NCBI GenBank assembly: GCA_945787805.1
Contig: CALZID010000006.1
Span: forward strand, 51,508 to 115,507
DNA: 64,000 bases
Reading direction: 5' to 3'
Source of the DNA: an uncultured Clostridia bacterium
GTDB lineage: Bacteria > Bacillota > Clostridia > Oscillospirales > Acutalibacteraceae
The notes beneath the pieces are model-generated. The model ran no database searches and was not told the DNA's origin. It was given only the letters and a program-made list of their open reading frames with translations. Position numbers and translations under genes: made by a program. Positions 8,789-17,270 of the stretch are shown here, one piece after another. Within the stretch, counting starts at the first letter, position 1; each line of letters begins with the position of its first letter.

Positions 8789-10162
8789 TTAAAAATCACA
8801 GTTCTTCGGTGTTCTGCAATAAGGAATAACATCTCGAATGTTTTCCATACCCGTTACATAAATGAGAAGTCTTTCAAAGCCCATACCGAAGCCTGAATGT
8901 GTGCAGCCGCCGTATTTACGAAGATTGCAATACCAGTCAAGTGATTCGGGAGCAATGCCAAGCTCGTTCATACGGGTGATAAGGCGGTCATATCTTGTTT
9001 CTCTTTGACTGCCGCCCATCAATTCGCCTGCATCGGGAACAAGCAAGTCAACTGCCGCAACTGTGTTCCCGTCATCATTTTGATACATATAGAACGCTTT
9101 AAATTCCTTTGGCCAGTCATAAACAAAAACAGGCGCATTGAATTTCTTTTCGGTGAGATATTTTTCGTGTTCACGGGCAAGGTCTTCGTCATATTCGGGC
9201 TTGAATTTGAAGTTTTCTTCGGCATCTGCCTCTTTCAAAATTGTAATTGCGTCTTTAAACGGCAATCTGACAATCTCTGAATCAATGAGCTTTGTCATTC
9301 TCTCACGAAGATTTATTCCGTTGAATTTTTCGAGAAATTCAAGCTCGGCAGGACAACGCTCCATAATCGTTTTGAGAATTGACTTCAAGAAATCTTCTTC
9401 AATATTCATAAGGTCGAACAAGTCTGCAAAAGCGATTTCAGGCTCAATCATCCAAAATTCTGCCGCATGAGTTCTTGTGTTGGAATTCTCTGCTCTGAAT
9501 GTGGGACCGAAAGTATAAATCTTGCTGAATGCAAGGGCAAAGGTTTCGCCTTCTAACTGACCTGTAACCGCAAGTGAAGAATGTTTGCCGAAGAAATCGT
9601 CGGCATAGTCTTTCTTGTCATTATCAAGCGGGTCATAGGTTGTAACCGTAAATGTGTTACCCGCACCCTCGGCGTCGTTTGATGTTAAAAGGGGTGTATG
9701 CACATAAACATATCCGTTATTCTGGAAATATTCGTGAATAGCCATTGAAGCCACACTTCTAACTTTGAACACCGCCTGAAAAAGTCTTGTTCTCGGACGA
9801 AGATATGCGTTTTCTCTTAAAAATTCAAGAGTATGTCTTTTTGGCTGAATCGGATAATCTTCATCACATTCGCCTTTAATTTCAACATTTATCGGTGAAA
9901 TTTCGATTGAGCCGTTGTTTTCGTTTACAACAACCTTACCCTCAACTTCGATACAGCATCCGACTTTAACGGTATTTACAAGGCCTTGAAATTCAGGTGA
10001 TGCGCTGTCATAAACTACCTGTAATACATTAAAAATTGTTCCGTCATAAAAGTCGATAAAGCCCATATTTTTCTGTTTTCTGTGGTTTCTTACCCAACCG
10101 TTGAGCTTTACAACCTTACCCACATATTCTTCTTTATTGTTGAACAAATCGCAAATATACAT
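8789..10162 (-). CDS. asnS: Asparaginyl-tRNA synthetase
   Basis: 457 aa class IIb synthetase that charges tRNA-Asn with asparagine. An N-terminal OB-fold anticodon-binding domain (about residues 1-105, with VKLNGWVRNHRKQK) is followed by the catalytic core. Motif 2 shows as FGPTFRAENSNTRTHAAEFWMIEPE (in short: FRAE, residues about 220-245). Motif 3 is GFGMGFERL near the C-terminus, ending in RDVIPYCRTPKNCDF. The C-terminal pattern distinguishes AsnRS from AspRS. AAGGAG sits 8 nt before the ATG. Its own sigma-A promoter is visible upstream. Confidence 0.97.
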   Translation of the reverse strand: MYICDLFNNKEEYVGKVVKLNGWVRNHRKQKNMGFIDFYDGTIFNVLQVVYDSASPEFQGLVNTVKVGCCIEVEGKVVVNENNGSIEISPINVEIKGECDEDYPIQPKRHTLEFLRENAYLRPRTRLFQAVFKVRSVASMAIHEYFQNNGYVYVHTPLLTSNDAEGAGNTFTVTTYDPLDNDKKDYADDFFGKHSSLAVTGQLEGETFALAFSKIYTFGPTFRAENSNTRTHAAEFWMIEPEIAFADLFDLMNIEEDFLKSILKTIMERCPAELEFLEKFNGINLRERMTKLIDSEIVRLPFKDAITILKEADAEENFKFKPEYDEDLAREHEKYLTEKKFNAPVFVYDWPKEFKAFYMYQNDDGNTVAAVDLLVPDAGELMGGSQRETRYDRLITRMNELGIAPESLDWYCNLRKYGGCTHSGFGMGFERLLIYVTGMENIRDVIPYCRTPKNCDF

Positions 10163-10197
10163 TTTAATTCTCCTTTAAGAAGTCAATCTACCGAATG

Positions 10198-10226
10198 ATT
10201 ATACTATTATTTAAACTAAAAATCAA
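10198..10226 (-). promoter_or_regulatory. Sigma-A promoter of asnS
   Basis: On the minus strand, TTGATT (10226-10221), a 17-nt spacer and a perfect TATAAT (10203-10198) lie about 36 nt before the asnS start. Confidence 0.7.
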
Positions 10227-10253
10227 GATATACAAAAGGGTTTAAGAAAATTA

Positions 10254-10282
10254 TTGAATAATTTTTTCATCTGTGATAGTAT
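10254..10282 (+). promoter_or_regulatory. Probable sigma-A promoter of the cysteine synthase-like gene
   Basis: TTGAAT (10254-10259), a 17-nt spacer and TAGTAT (10277-10282) lie about 35 nt before the ATG. The match to consensus is moderate. Confidence 0.5.
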
Positions 10283-10317
10283 ATATGAGTTGTGATAAAT
10301 TTTGAAAGGTGAATTAT

Positions 10318-11247
10318 ATGGTTTATAACAATATTCTCGAAGCAATCGGCCACACGCCAATCATCAGACTTAACCGTATGGTTGATGAAGATTCGGCCGA
10401 AGTGCTTGTAAAATATGAAGGTCTTAACGTGGGCGGTTCAATAAAGACCAGAACTGCTTACAATATGTTGAAAGCCGCCGAAAAAGAAGGTATAATAAAC
10501 GAGAATACTATAATCGTTGAGCCGACCAGCGGTAATCAAGGTATCGGTCTTGCTCTTGTGGGCGCAGTCAGGGGCTATAAAACTGTTATTGTTATGCCCG
10601 ATTCTGTCAGCGAAGAGAGAAGAAAGCTCGTTAAACATTACGGTGCCGAAGTTATTCTCATTCACGATGACGGTGACATTGGAAAGTGCATTGATGAATG
10701 TTTGCAGACTGCTGTGAATATGCAGAAAGAAAATCCAAATGTCTATATTCCGCAGCAGTTTTCAAATCCTAAAAACCCCGAAGTGCATAAGCACCATACA
10801 GGACTTGAAATCTTAGAGCAGGTGGCAGGTGAAATTCACGGCTTTTGTTCGGGAATAGGCACCGGGGGAACTCTCAGCGGTATCGGTGAAGTGCTGAAAA
10901 AGCAATATCCCGATATTGAAATTTGGGCAGTTGAACCGCAAAATGCGGCAATTCTTGCAGGCGGAACAATCGGTACTCACTTGCAAATGGGTATCGGAGA
11001 CGGGCTTATCCCCGATAATCTTAATCAAGAAATTTACAGTGACATATATATCGTCACCGACGAAGAAGCAATTCAGACGGCCCGTGACCTTGCCAATAAG
11101 GAGGGTATTATGTGCGGTATTTCAAGCGGTACTAATGTTGCCGCAGCGCTTAAACTCGCCAAAAAGCTCGGCAAAGGAAAAACAGTTGTAACTGTTCTTC
11201 CCGATACGGCAGAAAGATATTTCAGCACACCGCTTTTTGAAAAATAA
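10318..11247 (+). CDS. cysK: Cysteine synthase-like PLP enzyme (CysK/CBS family, variant active site)
   Basis: 309 aa, beta-family PLP enzyme related to O-acetylserine sulfhydrylase, which makes cysteine from O-acetylserine and sulfide. The PLP Lys is K43 in GGSIKTR, where typical CysK has SVKDR. The substrate loop reads EPTSGNQGIG rather than TSGNTG. The phosphate-binding GIGTGGTLSG loop is intact. The ATG at 10318 is preferred because GAAAGGTG lies 6 nt ahead; a GTG at 10309 in the same frame overlaps that site. It is a single gene, not linked to cysE. The altered motifs leave open a different acceptor or donor, for example a diaminopropionate or other beta-substituted alanine synthase. Family certain, substrate less so. 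Confidence 0.85.
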   Translation: MVYNNILEAIGHTPIIRLNRMVDEDSAEVLVKYEGLNVGGSIKTRTAYNMLKAAEKEGIINENTIIVEPTSGNQGIGLALVGAVRGYKTVIVMPDSVSEERRKLVKHYGAEVILIHDDGDIGKCIDECLQTAVNMQKENPNVYIPQQFSNPKNPEVHKHHTGLEILEQVAGEIHGFCSGIGTGGTLSGIGEVLKKQYPDIEIWAVEPQNAAILAGGTIGTHLQMGIGDGLIPDNLNQEIYSDIYIVTDEEAIQTARDLANKEGIMCGISSGTNVAAALKLAKKLGKGKTVVTVLPDTAERYFSTPLFEK

Positions 11248-11308
11248 ACAGACAATGAAGTGTTGACTGTCAAAATAACAAAACTCATTATAAAACAATA
11301 CACAAAAT

Positions 11309-11340
11309 GGGCTGTAAAAAACTTTCGTTTTTTACAGCCC
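11309..11340 (-). terminator. GGCTGTAAA-type terminator (copy 1)
   Basis: Perfect 14-bp stem GGGCTGTAAAAAAC with a 4-nt loop. Read on the minus strand the loop is GAAA (a GNRA tetraloop), so it is oriented for the minus-strand hydrolase gene ending at 11359. It can also stop transcripts from the plus-strand gene before it. It is one of five near-identical hairpins in the window. Confidence 0.85.
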
Positions 11341-11358
11341 ATAAATTGTTATATTAAA

Positions 11359-13368
11359 TTAAAGAGCAACAACCAAAATTCCAAGAACTGCCAATGTTGC
11401 AACAACCACTGCCATCCATAAGCCTGTGTTTCCGCCTTCAACTTCTACCGGCGTAACATTTGCCTGCTGGTTATTATTGTTGTTTGCCGGTCTGTTTTGC
11501 GTTGTCGGAGCTTGTGTCGGAGCTTCAGTTGGAGCCTCAGTTGGAGCTTCTGTAGGAGCTTCTGTTGTAGGTTCTGTGGGAGCCTCTGTTGTAGGCTCTT
11601 CAGGTGTTTCACTTCCGCCGCCGATAATTCCGCTGATAAGACCGCCAAGCGTACCGCCGATACCTGTAACTATATCAACAACACCGCCAATGTCGACTCC
11701 GCTGCCGCCATTACCGCCGAGAAGGTCGTCAAGACCGCCTGTAATTGCGCCAATAAGGCCATCTACATCAACCCCCGGAATTTCGGGAATTGTAATTCCC
11801 GGAATTGTAATTTCAGGAATATCTAAATCGGGCATCTCAGGAATTGTAATATCCGGAAGTTGAGTTCCGCCGCCGATATTTTCTTCCATCTCTGCTTTGT
11901 CTTCCCATGTCATAAGCTTTGAAAGAGCTGTATTATAATACAAAAACTGTGGATATTCAGGGTTTGACTCAATTGTATATCTATCGGTACCTGTAAGAAG
12001 CCATACATAGAATTTACCTGTGCCGTCATTCTTATCATAAGAAATGTGGCCCAAATTCTTGATAAACCAAGTTTGTTTCGGTGCCTGACAGGTTGAAGCA
12101 TCAATAACATTATCGGGTGAAATCATATTGATTCCGTCAATGTTATTCTTTTGTGTATAACCGTCGCCCAATGTTTCACCAATGTTTGCAACCTTTGCGA
12201 AACCGCTTGCATTGTATGTCTCAATAGTGCCGTCACTGTTCCAATTTGCTGTCGGTGTAACAGGAGCGATATTTCTATTGTAGTTTGCAACGCTGTAATA
12301 ATTTACAGAACCGCCCAAACCCGTTTGGATAAGGGTTATTTTTGAACCTGTTCCTGCCATAACTGCTTGGAGCTTAGAAACTATACCTTTAAGGTTTGAA
12401 CCTGCATTTTCTAGCATATAGTTCTCGGCAGCGTCATATTTATCTGCCGGAACAAAACTCCAGAAAGAAGGAATGTAACCGAATACGGGGATAAGGACTT
12501 CGTTATAAATTTTAGTCTTATTTGTATCATTAGCCAAAAGGTCTTCAACTGCTTCTGCCAAGCCAACAAAAAGCCCAATAGATGGTACAAGTGCTGCATA
12601 CTCAGCGTTGCCGAGAATTTGTTGCTTGATAAGCTCGCCGAGCTTTTCGCCGTCAAGATCAACATTACCTGTGAAAAGCTGGCCCATCATTTCAAGACCG
12701 TTGTAAGCAGCGTTAGACATAACAAGATTTTCAATGCTATATGCTGCCAAAGGATATCTGTTCAAATAGGTATTTACAATTGCACCGCCCATGCTTTCTG
12801 CACAGATTGAAACTTTACTGTGACCTGACTGTTCTTTAACACTTTCAATAAAGTCGGCAAGTTGGTCAGCCACATCAAAGGGATTAGCTGTCCAGTCGTA
12901 TGTAAATAAGTATGAGTGGTCTGCACCAAGCTCTTCTTTAAGCATATATGCAAGAGTCTCTTCTGAACCAGGATTATAACCAAAATCCATCCAATCTTCA
13001 ATCGGGTTGTTATTACGCTTCACAGTAACTTCATTTGTTCTGTTACCGTTGTTATCATACATAACAGGCCCAAAGATTGTTGTAATTGCTTGTTTTGAGG
13101 CCTTCACAAACAAGTCAATATTATTTGTGTCTGCAAGGAACTGCGCAAGCTGCGGAAGCACCGGCAAAATACCTGCAACAATATTTTTTTCAGAGAAAAC
13201 TTCTTCACCGTTTACATAAAGCGGTTCACCGATTCCGCGAACCTGAATAACAGGTGTTTTGCCACATTTACAACCATCGTTACCAAATGCTGCGAATGCA
13301 GGAACAAGCATTGTTACAAGCATAACCGCAACCAGGCAAACGCTGATAATTATGTTTCTTTTTTTCAT
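11359..13368 (-). CDS. Secreted, C-terminally anchored alpha/beta hydrolase (lipase/acyltransferase-like)
   Basis: 669 aa. A signal peptide (about 1-27, ending near AFAA) leads to an alpha/beta hydrolase-like region. Its nucleophile elbow is AESMGG (Ser192), preceded by SKVSIC; a later NLGHISY gives a candidate catalytic His441. The fold resembles LCAT/triacylglycerol lipase relatives, and its substrate is unknown. After about residue 500 come low-complexity repeats: PDITIPEM/GITIPEIPG-type, a Gly-rich stretch, then about ten PTEA/EPTT units (about 590-630). The C-terminus holds GGNT followed by a hydrophobic helix and no LPXTG. It is probably displayed on the cell surface. It has its own promoter and terminator and is therefore a monocistronic unit. 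Confidence 0.78.
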   Translation of the reverse strand: MKKRNIIISVCLVAVMLVTMLVPAFAAFGNDGCKCGKTPVIQVRGIGEPLYVNGEEVFSEKNIVAGILPVLPQLAQFLADTNNIDLFVKASKQAITTIFGPVMYDNNGNRTNEVTVKRNNNPIEDWMDFGYNPGSEETLAYMLKEELGADHSYLFTYDWTANPFDVADQLADFIESVKEQSGHSKVSICAESMGGAIVNTYLNRYPLAAYSIENLVMSNAAYNGLEMMGQLFTGNVDLDGEKLGELIKQQILGNAEYAALVPSIGLFVGLAEAVEDLLANDTNKTKIYNEVLIPVFGYIPSFWSFVPADKYDAAENYMLENAGSNLKGIVSKLQAVMAGTGSKITLIQTGLGGSVNYYSVANYNRNIAPVTPTANWNSDGTIETYNASGFAKVANIGETLGDGYTQKNNIDGINMISPDNVIDASTCQAPKQTWFIKNLGHISYDKNDGTGKFYVWLLTGTDRYTIESNPEYPQFLYYNTALSKLMTWEDKAEMEENIGGGTQLPDITIPEMPDLDIPEITIPGITIPEIPGVDVDGLIGAITGGLDDLLGGNGGSGVDIGGVVDIVTGIGGTLGGLISGIIGGGSETPEEPTTEAPTEPTTEAPTEAPTEAPTEAPTQAPTTQNRPANNNNNQQANVTPVEVEGGNTGLWMAVVVATLAVLGILVVAL

Positions 13369-13399
13369 AATATCCCTCCGTTATAATATAACTGGATAT

Positions 13400-13428
13400 A
13401 TTTTAACACATACTTTTACATTTTGCAA
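13400..13428 (-). promoter_or_regulatory. Sigma-A promoter of the secreted hydrolase gene
   Basis: Minus strand TTGCAA (13428-13423), 17-nt spacer, TAAAAT (13405-13400). GGAGGG lies just before the ATG at 13368. Confidence 0.6.
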
Positions 13429-13443
13429 CATATTTTATGCTTT

Positions 13444-14367
13444 TTAAAAGAAACTCTGTATAATTTTTTCTGATTCTTTTGGTGAATATTGCCAGTTGCT
13501 TATATGTGTGCCTTCATAATAGTATTTTATAGGGTCTAATTGATTGTTACCCGGAAAACTGTCTACAATTGAAAGTTTGATTTTCATTTTCTCGGGATTG
13601 ATGCTTTTTATATAAACGCTTGCCAAATCCCCTTCTCTGACATCGCTTGAATATTCGGCAAGTCCCGCAAGATTGGGCGCTAATTCAATAAACACACCGT
13701 ATTTTTCAATTGAGCGGACTATTCCCCCAACTGTTTGCCCCGTCTTAAAATTATTTGCATTTTCTTCCCAAGTACCTAAAAGTTCTTTCATTGATAGTGT
13801 TACTCTGTTCATTTCGTCAATGCTTTTTACAACTGCTTTTATTGTACTGTTTACGGAAAGTCTTGAGTTTGGGTGGGGAATTCGGGACACGGAAATACTG
13901 TCAATGGGTAAAAGCGCTGAAACACCGCAGCCGATGTCACAAAAAGAGCCGAAAGTTTCGTTATGAGTGACTTTTGCGTTGATAATGTCCCCGGGCACGA
14001 GTTTTTTTATGTATTCTTCAATGCATTCTTCCTGTACCGCACGGCGGCTTAAAATTGCCGTCCTGCCATCTGCTTCGTCATCAATAAAATCTATAATTTT
14101 AAAGCTTACGGGTTTATTCACTCTTGAAATAATTGCAATATCACGCACACTTCCGTCAGAAATGCCCATGGCACATTCTTCTCTCGGAATAATGCCTTTG
14201 ACTGCGCCTAAATCCACATGAAGATTATGCTCTCTGTCGCAAAGAAGTGCTTTTGCTTCTAAAATTCTGTCTTCAAAGAAACATTCCCGCAAATCAGAAG
14301 CAGTCTCCATATACTTTTTGTTTTGCTTTTTCTCGATTAAGAACCCTTCGGGATAGTATTTTTTCAT
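13444..14367 (-). CDS. S1 RNA-binding domain protein (ribosomal protein S1-like)
   Basis: 307 aa, soluble. At least three OB/S1-like modules can be seen. The first is around residues 30-100 (with LHVDLGAVKGIIPREE). The second, about 125-200, carries GDIINAKVTHNETFGSFCDIG. The third, about 215-275, carries TVGGIVRSIEKYGVFIELAPNLAGLAEYS. The last is the most canonical S1 repeat. Such proteins in Clostridia bind single-stranded RNA and probably influence translation or decay; no more specific role is visible. The ATG at 14367 follows AGGTGAG; an in-frame extension further upstream has no such site. It is divergent from the DUF951-prfA operon. Confidence 0.82.
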   Translation of the reverse strand: MKKYYPEGFLIEKKQNKKYMETASDLRECFFEDRILEAKALLCDREHNLHVDLGAVKGIIPREECAMGISDGSVRDIAIISRVNKPVSFKIIDFIDDEADGRTAILSRRAVQEECIEEYIKKLVPGDIINAKVTHNETFGSFCDIGCGVSALLPIDSISVSRIPHPNSRLSVNSTIKAVVKSIDEMNRVTLSMKELLGTWEENANNFKTGQTVGGIVRSIEKYGVFIELAPNLAGLAEYSSDVREGDLASVYIKSINPEKMKIKLSIVDSFPGNNQLDPIKYYYEGTHISNWQYSPKESEKIIQSFF

Positions 14368-14497
14368 ATATCTCACCTTTATTTTTAAATTAGTATATAA
14401 ATATGAGATAAAACTATAATTAAGAATAAAAATTAGGTATTTTATTTTCACAATATTTGTGATATTATATAATGTAATATATTTTGAGGTAATTTAT

Positions 14498-14695
14498 ATG
14501 GATATTAAAGTGAACGATATTCTTGAAATGAAAAAAGCGCATCCCTGCGGTGAAAAACGGTTTTTAGTGCTTCGGGCAGGTATGGATTTTCGTGTTCGCT
14601 GTATGAAATGCGAAAGAGAAGTTATGGTGCCGAGAGTTAAAATTGAAAAGAATATAAAAAAAGTTATGAGAGACGGAGAAATAGTCAATGTTTGA
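14498..14695 (+). CDS. DUF951 family small protein
   Basis: 65 aa, matching the DUF951 family of Firmicutes (usually 60-70 aa). Its hallmarks are [13 protein letters not shown] near the N-terminus and the CMKCER cysteine pair, suggesting a small metal- or nucleic-acid-binding beta-barrel. Function unknown. GAGGTAATTT precedes the ATG. Its stop overlaps the prfA start by 8 nt, so the two are co-translated. DUF951 genes commonly sit beside informational genes, which is consistent with a role near the ribosome, but that is inference. Confidence 0.85.
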   Translation: MDIKVNDILEMKKAHPCGEKRFLVLRAGMDFRVRCMKCEREVMVPRVKIEKNIKKVMRDGEIVNV

Positions 14696-15758
14696 TAAGC
14701 TTTTAGGTATTGAAGAAAGATTTGAAAGTGTAAATGAGCAGTTGTGCGACCCTATGACTGTCAGCGACCAACAGCTCTACACTAAACTTATGAAAGAGTT
14801 AAAGCAGCTCACTCCCGTAGTTGAGAAATTCCGTGAATATAAAAAGTATAAAGACACCTTTGAAGAATCAAAAATGCTTTTAGACGAAGGCGGAATGGAC
14901 AAAGACTTCAAAGAAATGGTGCAGGAAGAATTTGAAAATGCAAAAGAGATGCTTGATTCCACCTGGGAAGAATTAAAAGTTCTTCTTTTGCCCCGTGACC
15001 CGAATGATGACCGAAGTGTTATTATTGAAATTCGGGGCGGTGCCGGTGGAGAAGAAGCGGCGCTCTTTGCAAACTCGCTTTTCAGAATGTACACAATGTA
15101 TGCGGAAACTCGTGGCTGGAAAATGGAAATTCTCTCTGAAAATCCCACGGAATTAGGCGGATATAAAGAAGTGATTTTCTCGGTTGACGGCGACGGCGCA
15201 TATTCCCGTTTCAAATTTGAAAGCGGTGTTCACAGAGTTCAGCGTGTTCCCGAAACGGAAAGTCAGGGCAGAATTCAAACTTCAACGGTTACTGTTGCGG
15301 TTCTTCCCGAAGCAGAAGATGTTGATTTTGAATTAAACCCCGCAGATTTACAGATTGATGTGTTCCGTTCAAGCGGTGCGGGCGGTCAAAAGGTTAATAA
15401 AACTTCGTCCGCCATTCGGGTGACTCACTTGCCTACAGGTATGGTGGTTGAGTGTCAGGACGAGAGAAGCCAGCACAAAAACAAGGATAAGGCGCTTAAA
15501 GTTCTCCGTTCCCGTCTTCTTGAAATTGAACAGGCAAAGCACGATGCGGAAATTGCAGGTCAGAGAAAAAGTCAGGTGGGTACAGGCGACCGAAGCGAGA
15601 GAATAAGAACATATAATTTCCCGCAAGGCAGAGTCAGCGACCACAGAATCGGTCTTACACTTTATAAAATAGAGCAGATTATGAACGGTGACCTTGATGA
15701 GATAATTGATGCACTCATTACCGCTGATACAGCGGAAAAATTAAAAGCAGAAGAATAG
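14688..15758 (+). CDS. prfA: Peptide chain release factor 1
   Basis: 356 aa, the usual length for RF1. It recognises UAA and UAG in the ribosomal A site and triggers peptide release. The GGQ motif is at residues 232-234 within [14 protein letters not shown]. The codon-recognition tripeptide at 188-190 is P-E-T, a P-x-T form (commonly PAT or PVT), which marks RF1 and not RF2 (SPF). The ATG overlaps the DUF951 stop by 8 nt. The usual neighbour prmC (GGQ methylase) is absent here; tsaC follows 4 nt after the stop. Confidence 0.97.
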   Translation: MFDKLLGIEERFESVNEQLCDPMTVSDQQLYTKLMKELKQLTPVVEKFREYKKYKDTFEESKMLLDEGGMDKDFKEMVQEEFENAKEMLDSTWEELKVLLLPRDPNDDRSVIIEIRGGAGGEEAALFANSLFRMYTMYAETRGWKMEILSENPTELGGYKEVIFSVDGDGAYSRFKFESGVHRVQRVPETESQGRIQTSTVTVAVLPEAEDVDFELNPADLQIDVFRSSGAGGQKVNKTSSAIRVTHLPTGMVVECQDERSQHKNKDKALKVLRSRLLEIEQAKHDAEIAGQRKSQVGTGDRSERIRTYNFPQGRVSDHRIGLTLYKIEQIMNGDLDEIIDALITADTAEKLKAEE

Positions 15759-15762
15759 GATT

Positions 15763-16782
15763 ATGGAAACAGTAGTAATTAACATTACAACCGAATATGA
15801 AAGAGCATTGAAAGAGTCCGCCGAATTGCTTAAAAGCGGTGAAGTTGTGGGTATTCCCACCGAAACCGTTTACGGTCTTGCGGCAAATGCCTTTGACGAA
15901 GAAGCAGTAAAGAAAATCTTTATTGCAAAGGGACGGCCGAGTGATAATCCTTTAATTGTGCATATTGCAAAGCTTGAAGACTTAGCGCCGTTGGTCAGAG
16001 AAATCCCCGAAAAAGTCAAAATTATGGCAGAGAAATTCTGGCCCGGTCCTTTAACTATGATAATGAAAAAGAGCGACAGAATTTCAAATGCGGTTTCGGG
16101 CAATTTAGATACTGTTGCCGTGAGAATGCCGAAAAGCGACTATGCCCGTGCAATAATTGAAAGTTGCGGATTACCCCTTGCGGCGCCGTCGGCAAATCTT
16201 TCTGGAAGCCCAAGCCCCACAAATGCCAAATATGTTTTTGACGATATGAACGGCAGAATTCCCCTTATTATTGATGGCGGAAACTGTGAAATCGGTGTTG
16301 AATCAACGGTAATTTCATTTGCCGAAAGCCCACCGAGACTGCTGCGTCCCGGCGGTGTAACTCTCGAAGAAATGACCGAGTTAATCGGTGAAATCGTTGT
16401 TGACGATGCGGTGCTCAACAAATTAGAAGAGGGTGCTGTTGCTTCTTCACCGGGTATGAAATATAAGCATTATGCCCCAAGGGCTGACATAACAATAATC
16501 AAAAGTGATTTTAAAGCATTTAAAAAGCTTTGCGACAGTGAAAAAGATGTGACTGCGCTTTGCTTTGACGGAGAAGACGGATTGCTTTCTTGCCCTTGCG
16601 TTACATACGGAGAAGAAAGCGACGGTTACAGCCAAAGTGCAAGGCTTTTTGATGCGCTTCGTGAGTTGGATGAATCGGGTGCTCACAAGGTTTATGCCCG
16701 TTGCCCCGACACAAAGGGAATGGGATTGGCGGTTTATAACCGTTTAATCCGGGCAAGCGGATTTAAGATAAAAATACTATGA
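15763..16782 (+). CDS. tsaC: L-threonylcarbamoyladenylate synthase (Sua5-type, with C-terminal domain)
   Basis: 339 aa. The N-terminal YrdC/Sua5 domain (about 1-205) makes threonylcarbamoyl-AMP from Thr, bicarbonate and ATP, the first step of t6A37 tRNA modification. Signature blocks are GIPTETVYGLAANA, KGRPSDNPLIVHI, PLAAPSANLSGSPSPT and VESTVISF. A Sua5-type C-terminal domain follows (about 215-339, linker SSPGMKYKHYAPRA), so it is the long YwlC/Sua5 form and not the short TsaC. It sits in an operon after prfA. Its stop overlaps the next gene, a REP transposase, as ATGA. Confidence 0.95.
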   Translation: METVVINITTEYERALKESAELLKSGEVVGIPTETVYGLAANAFDEEAVKKIFIAKGRPSDNPLIVHIAKLEDLAPLVREIPEKVKIMAEKFWPGPLTMIMKKSDRISNAVSGNLDTVAVRMPKSDYARAIIESCGLPLAAPSANLSGSPSPTNAKYVFDDMNGRIPLIIDGGNCEIGVESTVISFAESPPRLLRPGGVTLEEMTELIGEIVVDDAVLNKLEEGAVASSPGMKYKHYAPRADITIIKSDFKAFKKLCDSEKDVTALCFDGEDGLLSCPCVTYGEESDGYSQSARLFDALRELDESGAHKVYARCPDTKGMGLAVYNRLIRASGFKIKIL

Positions 16783-17270
16783 GCGAAAAATTCCCAAAAA
16801 GAAAAAGTATCAGATTACAAGGTTATGATTACAGCAGTAACGGATGTTATTTCATAACAATTTGCACAGATAAGCGTAAAAACTTGCTTTCAAAAATTGT
16901 AGGGGGCGACGACCTCGGCGCCCCGAAAAAGATTATCCTTAAACCGTATGGAAAGATTGTTGAAAAATACATTTTATCAATAGAAAAAGCATACGACACG
17001 GTTACTGTTGAAAACTACATAATAATGCCAAATCATATTCACTTGTTGATTTTGATAGACAATTACGGGCTGCCGAGGTCGTCAGCCCCTACAATATCCA
17101 ATATCATTTCAGCATTGAAAAGATTTACAAATCACGATTGTCATTATAAACTGTGGCAACGGGGATACTACGACCACATTATTCGCAATCAATCCGATTT
17201 TGAATATCATTGGAACTACATTGAATATAATGCGTTAACGGAATATATACACAAGGAAGAAGATTTATGA
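16779..17270 (+). CDS. REP-associated tyrosine transposase (RAYT, Y1 family), first copy
   Basis: 163 aa single-domain Y1/HUH transposase-like protein. The N-terminal KRKSIRLQGYDYSSNGCYFITICT block and the HUH motif NHIHLL (His86, His88) are intact. A Tyr in the RGYYDHIIRN segment (about 130-139) is the candidate nucleophile. RAYTs act on REP hairpins and are normally single-copy chromosomal genes rather than insertion sequences. Two GTAG-hairpin repeats lie inside the frame, at codons 40-49 and 96-105, in opposite orientations. The gene joins its neighbours by ATGA overlaps at both ends (tsaC and coaE), so it is embedded seamlessly in a housekeeping operon. Active or domesticated status cannot be told. 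Confidence 0.9.
   Translation: MSEKFPKRKSIRLQGYDYSSNGCYFITICTDKRKNLLSKIVGGDDLGAPKKIILKPYGKIVEKYILSIEKAYDTVTVENYIIMPNHIHLLILIDNYGLPRSSAPTISNIISALKRFTNHDCHYKLWQRGYYDHIIRNQSDFEYHWNYIEYNALTEYIHKEEDL
16899..16925 (+). repeat. REP-like GTAG hairpin inside RAYT 1 (copy a)
   Basis: Begins with the GTAG foot (16899-16902), then stem GGGGCG / CGCCCC around the 10-nt loop ACGACCTCGG. GTAG followed by an imperfect hairpin is the known substrate architecture of RAYT enzymes. It lies in frame within the transposase gene. Confidence 0.75.
17066..17092 (-). repeat. REP-like GTAG hairpin inside RAYT 1 (copy b, inverted)
   Basis: Read on the minus strand: GTAG, stem GGGCTG / CAGCCC, and the same 10-nt loop ACGACCTCGG as copy a. 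The stem differs from copy a by compensating changes, so pairing is preserved. It starts eight codons after the second HUH histidine. Confidence 0.75.

Noticed and set aside
11515-11600. CRISPR-like or minisatellite array (tandem GGAGCTTC/AGTTGGAGCC units)
   Set aside because: The repeats are short, have no unique spacers of constant length, and translate in frame to PTEA units of the minus-strand hydrolase; they are coding low complexity.
11426-11863. Open frame opposite the hydrolase C-terminus rich in SVGASV repeats
   Set aside because: It is the antisense of the PTEA and IPEI repeats and is an artefact of repeat composition.
14688-15758. Release factor 2 (prfB)
   Set aside because: The tripeptide at 188-190 is P-E-T, an RF1-type P-x-T and not SPF, and there is no programmed frameshift site.
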